From positions 934,531 to 998,530 of the forward strand of contig CP034992.1 in assembly GCA_004026145.2 (NCBI GenBank): a stretch of DNA of 64,000 nucleotides, read 5' to 3'. A program made the position numbers and the translations under genes. The notes beneath the pieces were generated by a model. It did no database searches. It was not told where the DNA came from and saw only the letters and a list, made by a program, of their open reading frames with translations. The DNA is from Takifugu bimaculatus. Lineage: Eukaryota; Chordata; Actinopteri; Tetraodontiformes; Tetraodontidae. Each line of letters starts with the position of its first letter. Within the stretch, counting starts at the first letter, position 1. Of the stretch, positions 48,061 through 58,728 are shown piece by piece.

Positions 48061-48420
48061 TGATGGTGAAACTTACCCGAACCAAAACACGCTTTTTACG
48101 GCGGCTAACAGGCGCACGCGGACAGTACCGATTCGCGAGGACGGGATGATGACGTCGCGCACGCGAGCCCGTGTACCGAGGACGCGTGCAGCAACAACAA
48201 ATCGCACAGTAAACAATATTACTCCGCCTCGGCGAGGGTGGCGCGCGGGAGGGAGGGGGGACTAACTAACTGACCAGCCGAGCAACTAACCGGAGAACTA
48301 AGTTAACTACAGCCAAGAAGAGATCATCTTACCGATGGCGTCGAGGAGAGACACACAAAAAAGACAAGAAAATGTTGAGTTTGACTCCGGTTGCCTCCCA
48401 GTCTGCCTCGCGACAAAAAA
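48060..48420 (-). promoter_or_regulatory. CpG-rich minus-strand promoter zone with two candidate first-exon donors (putative foxp1)
   Basis: On the minus strand, consensus splice donors occur at 48071-48076 (GTAAGT after TTCGG) and 48327-48332 (GTAAGA after CCATCG). Each could end a non-coding first exon. The zone is CpG-dense and holds a CRE-type TGACGTC (about 48147) and GGGAGGGAGG stretches. Being upstream of a long non-coding tract and 3' of eif4e3, it fits an alternative foxp1 promoter by synteny. No transcript evidence is available. Confidence 0.35.
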
Positions 48421-49707
48421 AACGCGATCCTTTATATTAAAAAAAAAGAGGAGAAAAAAAAAGTTCTAATTGGATTTTTAACAAGCCAAGAAAAAAAGAG
48501 GGTGTTAAAAAAAATCGAATCGCGGATTTGGATGTTGTTGTTTTGGTGTTCCAGGTCAGTGACGTCACATCCACCTGCAGTGGGGTCATTACATCGCGGC
48601 TCCTTCGCAGAAACGCCACAAATATGATTCTGTGGCACTTAGATGGCGACTTCCCCGCACAAATGTAACGATATGCGTTAGTTTTAGCCGACAGTGGGGC
48701 TGCAGAGAGGGGTGGGGGGTGCCGAAAATGTCTTAGCTGGCTAATTACAGCCCAGCCATAATTAACTTATTACTTCTGAAAATTCTTTTTCAAATGGCCC
48801 CGCGCCAAAACCTCAATAAAACTCTAGAAATCTATTCACAAGCCGTCGTTTTTGCTGTGAATAGGCCCTCACCTCTGCTCTGATGTGTTTGTATACTGTA
48901 TATATACTTAAATACTTCTGGTTGTATCCTTTTTTGACACCCGTGAACATCTGAAGCCTCTCAGAAACAGCGCACCTTGTTTGTTGCTGCTTTGGGGGGA
49001 AGTTTTTACCAACTTTAGCAGCTTTTCCTCGCACAGGAGGGCAAACTTCTTGTATCTTACCCCTGGGAGGAGAACCGTCACGGGCCCGTTAATACTTACT
49101 GAAAAACCGTTAATTCAACTCCAAGAAAACATGTTTTTTCTCTCCTCCATCGAGCTACAAGAGGCTTATTTTTGCTGCAGGTCTGCTGTTTATGGATACA
49201 CAGCGTCCACCGCCTGGTCACGGCCCGCCATAGCAGCAGTGAAGGTGAGGCTTTATCGTTGTTTTCTCTATTATTATTATAATTATTATTATTAGTAGTA
49301 GTAGTATTAGTATTATACGCATTTATTGATATATTATATGCAGAGACTATTAAGGTTGATTTATTTAGAGAGCTGTTGCTACATTGCTGATCTTTCACAA
49401 CAACATCAGTTATGAGGGAGATTTTTGGCTTTATTTATAAAGGTTTTCTTTGTAAAAAAAATAATTAAATTTTATTTTCAATATCTGATTTTAAGAGGCC
49501 ATATAAAAGTGTATAAAATGTCACTACTACTGCTAACAGAACTTTTTTCATCTGCATTTTTCAAGTTGCTCATACTTAAATATTAGTAATATCGTATCTT
49601 AAATATTAGTTAAGATAAACAAGATTTAAAATTCAGTTACTAGTTAGGAATTACACTTACAAACCATTCATGGTTATTGCTGTTCAATTACTCCTCCTGT
49701 GCCTGTG

Positions 49708-49708
<1 letters not shown>

Positions 49709-49776
<68 letters not shown>

Positions 49777-49780
49777 GTGC

Positions 49781-49818
<38 letters not shown>

Positions 49819-49820
49819 GC
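49709..49820 (+). repeat. (TG)n(GA)n microsatellite
   Basis: About 44 TG units passing directly into 12 GA units. Confidence 0.95.
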
Positions 49821-50303
49821 TCTCACACTGAGAAAGAGGAATTCTTTTAAAAGATTCTAAATTACTTAAGGACTGTGTGTTTTTGTTGTTCTCATGTACA
49901 TTTGATTTTCTTTTCAGTGGCCCCACAGCTGCATTAGAGCAGCTGAGGTGTGTGTGAGTCAATAATCTGAAGGTTTGCATGTGTGTGTTCCCTCTCAGGT
50001 TCTGCTTTAACCACAACCTGCTGCTGCACACACCCGTTCTCCGACAGAGAGAAGAAGAATTCAACAAAAACCAACATGAGGTTTGGTTATCAGATACGGC
50101 CGCTTTTCTTCACTGAGAGTTGTGAACACACTCATCAAGGATGTGCAGGAATAGAGAATCTGAGCATCTGTGGTTTGAACTGTTCTTTATCATCTTCCTC
50201 TTCTTCTGTGGTGCTACTGGACCTGTGAACTGGCATCTGAATCTGTTCTCTGGTCTGTTGGTTGCTTACAAATTAAATGAGGATCACTGTCGGTTACATA
50301 AGA

Positions 50304-50310
<7 letters not shown>

Positions 50311-50343
<33 letters not shown>
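50311..50343 (+). repeat. (TC)n microsatellite
   Basis: About 16 TC units followed by a short CA run. Confidence 0.9.
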
Positions 50344-50344
<1 letters not shown>

Positions 50345-51964
50345 ACACACACACACCGACAGTAATTAGCACCCTGTTAATTAGGTAATTACACAAATGA
50401 ATAGGGGCTGCTCTTTATTCCCAGAGGGGTCGGAGGGCCTTTCTACACTGACACATGACATTGCACATTTGTGAAAATGCCATTAATTTTAAACGATGCA
50501 TTCCACATTATTGAACTCTAACACACCCACGCACACACGTGTCAAACACTTCTATCAAACTATAATTGGCTGGAAACCCCTTGATTGTTTAATATTTAAA
50601 TAAAAACCCTGTGCTCTCCAGATATAACATATCCTATATTTGATGTGTGTATTCATTCTTCTCTTCTGTCATCTCGAGTTGATAAAGAACCAACAATGTC
50701 CTCTGACAGTAGGTCTAATGTATAGAACCACCTTAGACCGTCTTGAACAGATTCCTATGATTTTTTTTAAACATTAAATAGGATGAAACCTGATTTCTCT
50801 GATGACGCTTCATCAGCTCCTTTAAAATTCGACCAGTAACGGTGAAACGCTGCCACCTGGTGTCCACGGGGTGGTACTGCATCAACGCGCATTTTGAGTC
50901 AAATCCAGAAACTTTGAAAGTGTCCGGGATTATCCTTGAACTAATAACTGGCACCTGTTGGTAATATATGAGCCATATTAGAGTGCCAAAGGTACATAAA
51001 AGGACAGAAACTGATGACAACAATCATAGATCTTTTGTTTATTTTGTTCACGTCACTGCAAAATTCATGTTTAAAAAGGTAATATTGTCCACTTCTGACC
51101 ATAATCGTCCAGTCCACAGTTGGCCTATGAGAGTGATAATGCTCGAGGAGTTCACTGACCGAGAGAACGTGGAAAATGAGCTGATAAAAAAATAAATTCT
51201 CAGATTCTCTACAAACTTTGGTGATTTTATCAGTACAGACAGTAGTCAGTAACTATCCAACAGGAAGTACTGCTCCTACAAATGGTGCAGAATGTGGACG
51301 AAAAGTCCAAACGCTCCATTCTCCCAATGAAATAATGCTGCGGTTTAAAGAACACGTCAGTTTGAGGGGGAAATAAGAAGAGAAGCACTTCCAGGGGCCT
51401 GTGGCTGAGCACAAACCTGCAGGGTCAACACCAGTGGGGGGGCGGGGGGGGCAGCAAGGGCGAGGAGGGAAACCTGGACAACGTCTTTTAAATAAAGCTG
51501 CGTTTTTACAGCCAGTGGAGGGAGGCCGTCGCTGGAATATATTAAAATATGCAATATTTCCAAGAGTTTCCCTGGTTTTAGGTTTGACGCTCAGTGATGA
51601 AGCAGAAACTTTCTCTTCGCCCGATTTAAATAGAAGCAGAAAAAAAAAAAAAGGCTTTGGCACAAAGCTGACTTTTCTCTAACAAACCTTGAAACTATTC
51701 TGCTTGACGGAGCTGCTACAAATCAGCCGCGAGGTCCAGAGAGCAGAGAACCGGGGCGGGTCAGTGCAGGAGGAGGTCAGAACCTCCCTGGGAGACTCGT
51801 GCTGGACCTACATTCTATCAACCGGACTCACATCGACGGAAACAAGGCATCTGTTCTTCAAAGTTATAAAAATATATGGATAACGTTTCCTTGCTCGAGT
51901 TTAAAAGATCCACGAGGAGGTGGCAGCGGGGGCAGAGGTCAACCCGGGGACAGCTGTTCACGGG

Positions 51965-53996
51965 CTAATGTCTCGAGCGTCCTCCTTCAAAGGCGTGATG
52001 GTCCATGTGGGCTGGGGGGGAAAAAGAGGCACTTTAAGACGGAGACCTCAGGAATTAATGTGGAACAAGTAGGAACAAGACCCAGATCCAAGCAGGTATG
52101 AAGACACTTAGTCCTGTCACTCAACAGATCAACGTTCAAGGCCAATTTCCCGAGGGAATTCCGAAGGGGAAGAGAGACGCCGTCACACTTACGCTTATAA
52201 AAGACGGCTCGGAAAGATACGAAGGGGAGCAGCTCGTGGACCTTCCCCAGGACGTTGGCCTCGCCGGCCACAGACGCGTCTCTGTTCCAGATCTGAACCA
52301 CATCCTCCCGGTCACGCACGCTGACGCTGACGCCCACGACCTCATCGTCTGGGGGGGCGGAGCCAGGGGAGACGGTCAACACACACACACACGCGCACAC
52401 ACACGCAGGGCGCAGCTGTGGCGTGGCTCACCTGGGGCGCAGTAAGTCAGCAAACTGCTCGCCGATGGTCGCCAGCAGGAGCTCCTTCCACACGTCTGAC
52501 TGACAGAAGGACAGACAGCGATTAGAGGTCGGCGGTTTGGCGCCGCCGCCGCCGCCGCGTCGTCGTGAAGCAGGAAACGCCACCTACTGTGCCGTCTTTG
52601 GGGACTTTCATCTTCCACACGCCTCCTCTGGCGTTGCCGTCTTCCTCCCTGTTGGGGGCAGAAGAGTCAGAGGCAGCGGGCGGGGCGTTCTCCTCGGTCC
52701 GGTCCGAACGCGCCGCGATACTCACGGGCCCGGCGGCACTTACCAGAGAGGCCGGCGCTCCCCCCGCATCAGGTGGTAGCTGCATCTCAGGGGCAGAGCC
52801 GTGACCAGGGGGATGTTGTTGTACACGCTCCAGAACATCTGCAAAGCAACAACCGGGCCCCGTCTTAGTTCTGAGGCCTTCGGAGAGCTGCTGGGGCTCG
52901 AACACGTACAAGATGGCAGAGCGTGGCGATAAGGAGCGGCGGCGAGGCCCGGCGGAGTCCCTGAGGGTTCCGTCTAACACACTTATTCACGGTTATTCTC
53001 CCTCGTCCGGGCCGCTCTTTATTGGGCCGCCGGGACTTCCTGCCAGCTCCTCCGCTCGACCTCTCTGCTCTTAAGATGATGAAGCTTTTTAAGATGGAAG
53101 CAAATCCCAACCTGAACGCTCTGCACCGGTGTAGATCTTCTTCAGATTGGACTCACATTGTGCTGCCGTCGTGCCCGGCAACGACCTGGAAGGACAAGAG
53201 ATCCGGTTGAGGTCGGCGCCGTCGTGGGTCAGATTCAACCATCTGCGGCCTAAACCAGGAAACAGACGTGCAAACGGAACATTTCCCAACAAGGACTCCG
53301 ATCTGCGGGTAATCCCGAGCGGACACTGATTAAAAAGGCTTCAGGGGCCTCCTGAGAAGAACCGGACCCTCGGGTCAGGAGTCGGGGGGGCGGTGACGTC
53401 GCGGGTGACGTCATCCACGGGTTTTGGAACCGCGGCTCCAGAACACATTTAATAAAGGGAACGTGCAGACGTGGTGTGGACTAACGGGGGCGCCTGCAAA
53501 GATTCCGTGCGGAGGGACACAAGTCCGAGCTCGTAAACTGGCCCGGAGAACTTTCCAAAGCCTGGAAGAGACCCGGGTTCCAGCCCCGTGGATCCCTGCT
53601 GGGGGGATCCTCCACGGTCACAGATCTGCACGGATCTGCTCAGATCAACACCAACGCTGAGATCGAACCATAAAACCCGTGTTTACGGGAGACGGTCACG
53701 CACTCTCACGCACTCTCACGCACAGCGTTTTAAGGCCTGTGCGGACGGCGGCCGCTTCTGTTGGGTTCTTAAACTGTCCCGCGTCCGCGGAGGTTCGACG
53801 GGAACTAGAGACGTTACCTGTCCAGCCAGAAGGTCCAGGGCGAGTGCAGAGGCAGCGTCTGGCCCGCTCCGTCGTCTCGGTGCTTCTTTGTGATGTTTTC
53901 CAACTCCTGCTCGTCGATGTCAATGTCGGAACCCGTCGGTCCGCTCAGGGCGGCCCTGTCCATCTGGGGGTCCGCCTGGCCCAAAGGAACCGCCAT
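51965..53996 (-). CDS. eif4e3: eif4e3 (eIF4E family member 3), with two apparent +1 frameshifts
   Basis: Seven coding exons in transcript order: 53818-53996, 53112-53185, 52744-52838, 52588-52648, 52432-52499, 52193-52348, 51965-52011. Landmarks are HSPWTFWLDR, SLPGTTAAQCESNLKKIYT, FWSVYNNIPLVTALPLRCSY, GVWKMKVPKDGT, VWKELLLATIGEQFAD, DDEVVGVSVSVRDREDVVQI and a terminal HHAFEGGRSRH. These are EIF4E3, an mRNA cap-binding protein of the third eIF4E class. All splice sites are canonical, but two single bases break the frame. One is an extra G at 53128/53129, so ACCGGTGCAG replaces the expected ACCGTGCAG (T-V-Q). The other is an extra T (an A on plus, about 52443-52444), giving GACTTACTGC where GACTACTGC is expected. 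Uncorrected, translation runs out of frame from exon 2 and stops at a TGA in exon 5. Either the assembly has errors or this copy is damaged. The position next to gpr27 and prok2 matches human 3p13. Confidence 0.92.
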
Positions 53997-54480
53997 TTCG
54001 GGAGACCGGGCTCTGGTTTCTGCGACTCTTGTGTGAATGTCCTGGATAAAAACAGCCGGTTTTGCTTTATCGCTTCATACGGAATCACCGCCGCGTTTCC
54101 GCCTCCCGACTGGTGACGTCAGCGCGTCGGAGGCGCGGGCAGGTACGTCGGTCGGTGCTTCTCAGAGAGATGATCGAAACGAAGACGTCTCACTCCTGCA
54201 GTTTCTTAGGCACCACAATCTGACGGACTCAGTAACCGGAAATGGTTTCCCAGTCTTCCGAGTGCGTCCAACTGTCATCAGATGTCGACTGTAATGCTGT
54301 TTTCACGCCCGTACTTTTGATGTATCCACTGTGTATATGTGAATAAGCAGCATATAAACACAAACATGGCCAAAATTCTTGTATAAAGAACTACAATTTT
54401 GACTCACAGCTGTCTGGTTATTCTAATGAAGTAATTGGAGAGTTTTATTTTATTGAATAGGAAGTTAGAAAACCTAACAA

Positions 54481-54553
54481 TGCTGGAACCCGGGATTGAA
54501 CCAGGGACCTTTAGATCTTCAGTCTAACGCTCTCCCAACTGAGCTATTCCAGC
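54481..54553 (-). tRNA. tRNA-Phe (anticodon GAA)
   Basis: On the minus strand the sequence folds as a full cloverleaf: acceptor stem GCTGGAA/TTCCAGC (7 bp), D-arm with AGCTCAGTTGGGAGAGC (A box), anticodon loop CTGAAGA giving GAA, and T-arm with GGTTCAATCCC (B box). A follows as discriminator (T at 54481 on plus). A TTTT Pol III terminator lies 8 bases downstream (aaaa at 54469-54472). The acceptor stem differs from the common GCCGAAA of vertebrate tRNA-Phe, but each change is compensated on the other strand, so the stem still pairs. Confidence 0.93.
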
Positions 54554-55210
54554 TTGTTAGGCACAAATCATGTGACACAACAGACTGGACATCAGACTAC
54601 ATATAATAATTCAGGTAGGAAATGCTTCACATTCTGCTGGAGTAACTACACACCATAGTGGCGGAACACTGCGTCTCAGAGATGGGATTTGGAGGCATTT
54701 CTGTAGTGATGCATCATCTCATCAAACTATCTTCACCATCTTCGACATGAACGCGCCATGAAAGCGTCGCGGTCCAGTTCAGAGAGCATCACTGGGCAGA
54801 TCTCTCCGGTTTGACCTTTAACTGGGAAGAGCGCCCAGCCAGCGAAGGATAGTGGTGGTTTTTACTAGTTCAGTTCAGCCTGTCGGTGTTGTTCTTAGCG
54901 GCAGGTCCTTGAAGCACAAAACTATCAAAATCCTTTTCGCTTTTTACCACAAAGATGCCGCCTCGCAACCACATCAACCACACAACAGATAAAAGGTGGT
55001 ATTTCCATTTGAAGAACTAAAATATCTCGAAGGTCTGCCACAAATGCTAGATTTCTGTGTTAGATTCAGTTTTCGATTTGCAATATGAACATATGCGGCC
55101 TCTTTTCTTACCAGTTCGATGAATTTGGGCCATGACTAAACTTCGAGATCAGCTGCACGATGGTTTTGGGAATCCTGCAGCATCAGAGCGTTTGTCCGGC
55201 TTCAGAGCCG

Positions 55211-55225
55211 CCTGCAGGGGGCGCT
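55211..55225 (+). promoter_or_regulatory. CTCF-like motif
   Basis: CCTGCAGGGGGCGCTGG-type core, preceded by gccg, a strong match to the CTCF consensus. It lies about 1.1 kb upstream of gpr27 and separates it from eif4e3 and the tRNA gene. Confidence 0.5.
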
Positions 55226-55726
55226 GGTGAACCGTCGCAGCGTCGGGGGTCGGTCACGTGACGGAAACAGTAGCTTAAAGTACACGAAATCTGGAGAGAT
55301 TCGGTGCAATGTCAATATTTGGGGAGCTTCCTCCCTCGGCATCACCATTTGCTCTGCAAAGCCATTATTTTTCTCCAGCCTCCATCTTTGGAGTGCTCAA
55401 GTCACTGCGCGTACACGCAAACACGCACGCGTACACACTGCTTTCTTATGCAACTATTTACCTCATCTGAACCCTCAGTTTGCCCTGAATAGCATCCCCT
55501 CTCCAGCTCCACCCCCCCAAAAAAACTAGACAACATTCCATTTATTTCTTGGGTCTTTTTGTTATGTCTTATTTTATTTTTGGAGCGTTTTTAGTGTTAC
55601 TGGGGATTGTTACTCGTCGGTTTGATTTCTCGACGTTGTCAACGTTCCCTCTCCTCTCCAAACACGACTCCATGAGTCCAGAACCAGACCAGACTCCAGC
55701 GGACGTGAGCCGCTCTGGTTCTCCCA

Positions 55727-55853
55727 CCTCTAGTTCTCCCACCTCTGGTTCTCCCACCTCTGGTTCTCCCACCTCTGGTTCTCCCACCTCCGGTTCTCCC
55801 ACCTCTGGTTCTGCCACCTCTGGTTCTCCCACCTCTGGTTCTGCCACCTCTGC
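55727..55853 (+). repeat. 15-bp minisatellite, about 9 copies
   Basis: The unit CTCTGGTTCTCCCAC (variants Gcc for Ccc) reads as a TSGSP pentapeptide on plus and VGEPE on minus. Codon-length periodicity makes both strands open. No gene support. Confidence 0.92.
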
Positions 55854-56316
55854 GAGCCTCCGATCTGCGCCCAGCTTTTCCTCCAAGCTCCTGGGCTCTC
55901 CTGAGCCCCCCTGCGCGCGCTCTGATAGGGGGGAGTTTTAATTGTGGCTGATGAGGCCGCAGATGCGCAGCTGCGCACCGTCTGTTTTTTCTTTTTTTTA
56001 TTCCTCAAGACGGGAGACTTCCGCCATCGGCGCAAACTGTGTTTTCTGAGCCGATGTTCCCGCGGAGCCGATGTCTTCTGAGAGCAAATCGAGCTGCTTC
56101 TCATCATCAGAGGTCTCGGAACGGCGTTTCTAACCCTGGCCGCGTTTGAGATGAAGGACAAGAAGAGAAAGAAGAAATGCAAGATGATTCCTTTGGGTTT
56201 GTGAGAGGATCGCAGCGCGTCGGGGAGGATGAGCGGCGGCTTTGCGTCCAGGCTGGCAGGATCCTCCCGCTCCTCCGCGAATTGATGCGGGGCCACGCAC
56301 GGACTCGGCCGCGCAG

Positions 56317-57432
56317 ATGGCGAACGCAAGCGAGTTCGGTGGGAGCAGCGCGTCCTTCCACAACTACGCGTCCACGGCCTGTGCGCTCAAGCTGGCCTCC
56401 CTGGGTCTGATCCTGGGCATCAGCCTGCTGGGCAACGCGGCGCTGTCGCTGCTGCTGCTGAAGGACAGCTCGCTGCACAAAGCTCCGTACTATTTCCTGC
56501 TGGACCTGTGCCTGGCGGACGTGTTGCGCTCGGCGGTGTGTTTCCCCTTCGTGATGGCATCGATAGGCGGCGGCTCCTCCTGGCCATACGGCGCGCTCAG
56601 CTGCAAGCTGGTCGCCTTCATGTCGGTGCTCTTCTGCTTCCACGTCGCCTTTCTGCTCTTCTGCGTCAGCGTCACCCGGTACATGGCGATCGCCCACCAC
56701 AGGTTTTACTACAAGCGGATGAACCTGTGTACGTGCGCGGCGGTCATCTGCATGGTGTGGACCCTCTCCGTGGCCATGGCTTTCCCCCCGGTGTTTGACG
56801 TGGGCACCTACAAGTTCATCCGAGAGGAGGAGCAGTGCATCTTCGAGCACCGCTACGTGAAGGCGAACGACACGATGGGCTTCATGCTGATGCTCGCCGT
56901 CATCGTCTTCATGACGCATGTGGTCTACATAAAGATGTTCTGCTTCGTTTACGACCACCGCAAGATGAAGCCGGCTCAGCTGGTCCCGGCCATCAGCCAG
57001 AACTGGACCTTTCACGGCCCCGGAGCCACCGGGCAGGCAGCCGCCAACTGGATCGCCGGCTTCGGCCGCGGACCCACCCCGCCCACGCTGGTGGGCATCA
57101 GACAAGCGGCGCACCTCAGCAACAGAAGGCTGCTGGTGCTGGACGAGTTCAAGATGGAGAAGCGTATCGGCAAGATGTACTACATGATCACCCTGACCTT
57201 CCTCATCATGTGGGCCCCGTACTTAAGCGCCTGCTTCCTGAGGATATTCGTGCGCGGAGCCTCGGTGGCGCAGCTCTACCTGACGGCCGCGGTGTGGATG
57301 AGCTTCGCCCAGGCCGGTGCCAACCCCATCATCAGTTTTCTGTTCAACAAGGAGCTCCGGCTGCGGCTCCGAGCCTGCTTCCCCTGCTGCCTGGGGACCC
57401 AGACGCCCATGGAGCCCTACTGCGTCATCTGA
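56317..57432 (+). CDS. gpr27: gpr27 (SREB1), orphan class A GPCR
   Basis: Intronless, 371 residues (human GPR27 375). It starts MANASEFGG, the same opening as human GPR27 (MANASEPGG). An in-frame ATG 25 codons upstream (56242) is less likely because the residues between are not receptor-like. Seven hydrophobic segments are visible. N-glycosylation is possible at N3. Cys96 and Cys174 are placed for the conserved disulfide. The DRY motif is TRY (120-122) and NPxxY is NPIIS (336-340), both typical departures of the SREB family. SREB signatures include HKAPYYFLLDLCLADVLRS, QNWTFHGPGATGQAAANW and FGRGPTPPTLVGIR. RRLLVLDEFKMEKR matches GPR27 over GPR85/GPR173, though the EPYCVI tail resembles those paralogues. 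Synteny with eif4e3 and prok2 settles the name. AATAAA signals lie at 57983-57992. Confidence 0.95.
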   Translation: MANASEFGGSSASFHNYASTACALKLASLGLILGISLLGNAALSLLLLKDSSLHKAPYYFLLDLCLADVLRSAVCFPFVMASIGGGSSWPYGALSCKLVAFMSVLFCFHVAFLLFCVSVTRYMAIAHHRFYYKRMNLCTCAAVICMVWTLSVAMAFPPVFDVGTYKFIREEEQCIFEHRYVKANDTMGFMLMLAVIVFMTHVVYIKMFCFVYDHRKMKPAQLVPAISQNWTFHGPGATGQAAANWIAGFGRGPTPPTLVGIRQAAHLSNRRLLVLDEFKMEKRIGKMYYMITLTFLIMWAPYLSACFLRIFVRGASVAQLYLTAAVWMSFAQAGANPIISFLFNKELRLRLRACFPCCLGTQTPMEPYCVI

Positions 57433-58728
57433 ATGTACCCCGATGTTTCTCCACACCGAGTTCCGTTCTGCCTTTGTTGTAAATTCCATTTTGAACTCAT
57501 TGTGAAGCCTGTTGGCAGGTGAAAGGAGACTTTGTCACAGTTGGAAATCAGTTTGCTGCCCTTTTATCATGCTATAGTTTGATCGACTCCAATGTTCTCT
57601 TTGAATGTCACTTTGACTATTTGTATATTTTTACAGGAGGAGCTCCTTCTAACCCAAATCTCTCCTTTCTCCCCACACTCTGGTTTGTAATAGTTTGGAT
57701 ACCAGAAATGAAACACAAATCTCAGTATATTTTTAAAGATGGCGATGATTTGTAAATACTCCGAAGCTCTTTTTCCCCTCGGCGGCTGTATATTTCCCTT
57801 CTTTGTGTTGAAAAAGGGGTTCAGCGATTGTCTGTCAGTGCTTCTTACAGGTCAGTGGTGTTGAGAAACGGCTTGATTTGCATTTGTAGTTTCATTTTTA
57901 ATAGTCGAGAACATCAGGAGATGAAAACGCTGAAGATTTGGTGCTTTGTAAAGGACGTTTGCATTGTTTGTATTTCTTAGTAAATAAATAAAATGATACA
58001 TTTTGCCGTACTTTCTGTTTGAGCCAGGCTTTGTGCTGGTCGAGGTCCCTTTTTTGGGCGTGTTCACGTGCTTTAGTGTTGCTCCTGTGCTCCGCTCCCA
58101 CTCCGCCAGGCTGTCTGTCCTCAGAACATCCAGAACCATCAGCATCATCACACGGCCGGACTGCTGCCAGCTGGCCGTGCTCCAGCACCGGAGCTCTGGG
58201 TGTGGAGCTGCCGGTGAGCCCCAGCTCAGCACGGCGGTCCGTGCACGTGTTCTCGTGCATCGCAGACGCAGGTCGCAAAGGCTTCTGTGATGAGTCGGTA
58301 ATTTGGTTCTAAGCCGTATATCATGAGTCAGCGACATCTTTGACCATGGTGCATCATGGACCTTGGTGCTGCCCATCTCGCTGTGCAGGTTTGTTTGGCA
58401 TTCCCGGTTACCATGGAAACAGAACGCCACAAAAGACTTCAACAGAGAGTGCAGCTGGTGCTACCCTTTCTGCGAAACACCCAGAGAGAATAAACTTTAA
58501 ATGCTGAGCATCTACATGCAAACAACAGCTTGAGCAACCTTATTTGACAAACGTGCACTTAAAAACAATCCAAAAGAGAAAATCTGTAAAAAAAAAAAAA
58601 AAGAATCAAGAGCTGCTGTGTTTCTGTGCCTGATAACAAAACTGACCACTCAAGTAAAATGCTTTATTAAACAGGCCTTTATTCAAAAGAAATAGAAAAA
58701 AAAGGTCAATGAGCAAGAGTCAGTGTCC
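57433..58728. other. gpr27 3' UTR and short gap to prok2
   Basis: The gpr27 3' UTR probably runs to the AATAAA cluster at 57983-57992 (about 550 bases). Minus-strand AATAAA signals for prok2 are at 58663-58668 and 58678-58683. The two genes are convergent. No other coding sequence is seen. Confidence 0.55.

Larger units (their letters stand above)
48500..51964. other. non-coding interval including the eif4e3 3' UTR
   Basis: No coding exon is recognised. A minus-strand AATAAA (tttatt at 51038-51043) would give eif4e3 a 3' UTR of about 900 bases. Simple repeats at 49709-49820 and 50311-50343, and a CTCF-like site (minus strand, GGACACCAGGTGGCAGC, 50850-50865). Confidence 0.4.
54554..56316. other. 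eif4e3/tRNA to gpr27 intergenic space
   Basis: No coding exon is recognised. It holds a CTCF-like site (55211-55225) and a 15-bp minisatellite (55727-55853), then the gpr27 5' leader. An in-frame ATG at 56242 lies 25 codons before the preferred gpr27 start. Confidence 0.4.

Noticed and set aside
55549..55941. TSGSP-repeat protein upstream of gpr27
   Set aside because: 15-bp minisatellite with codon-length period; both strands open, no gene evidence.
56107..57114. 335-codon minus-strand frame opposite gpr27
   Set aside because: Antisense shadow of gpr27; His/Arg/Glu-rich composition with no homology.
56508..57482. Alternative frames (96 and 215 codons) across gpr27
   Set aside because: Shadows of the GC-rich gpr27 coding exon in the +1 and +2 frames.
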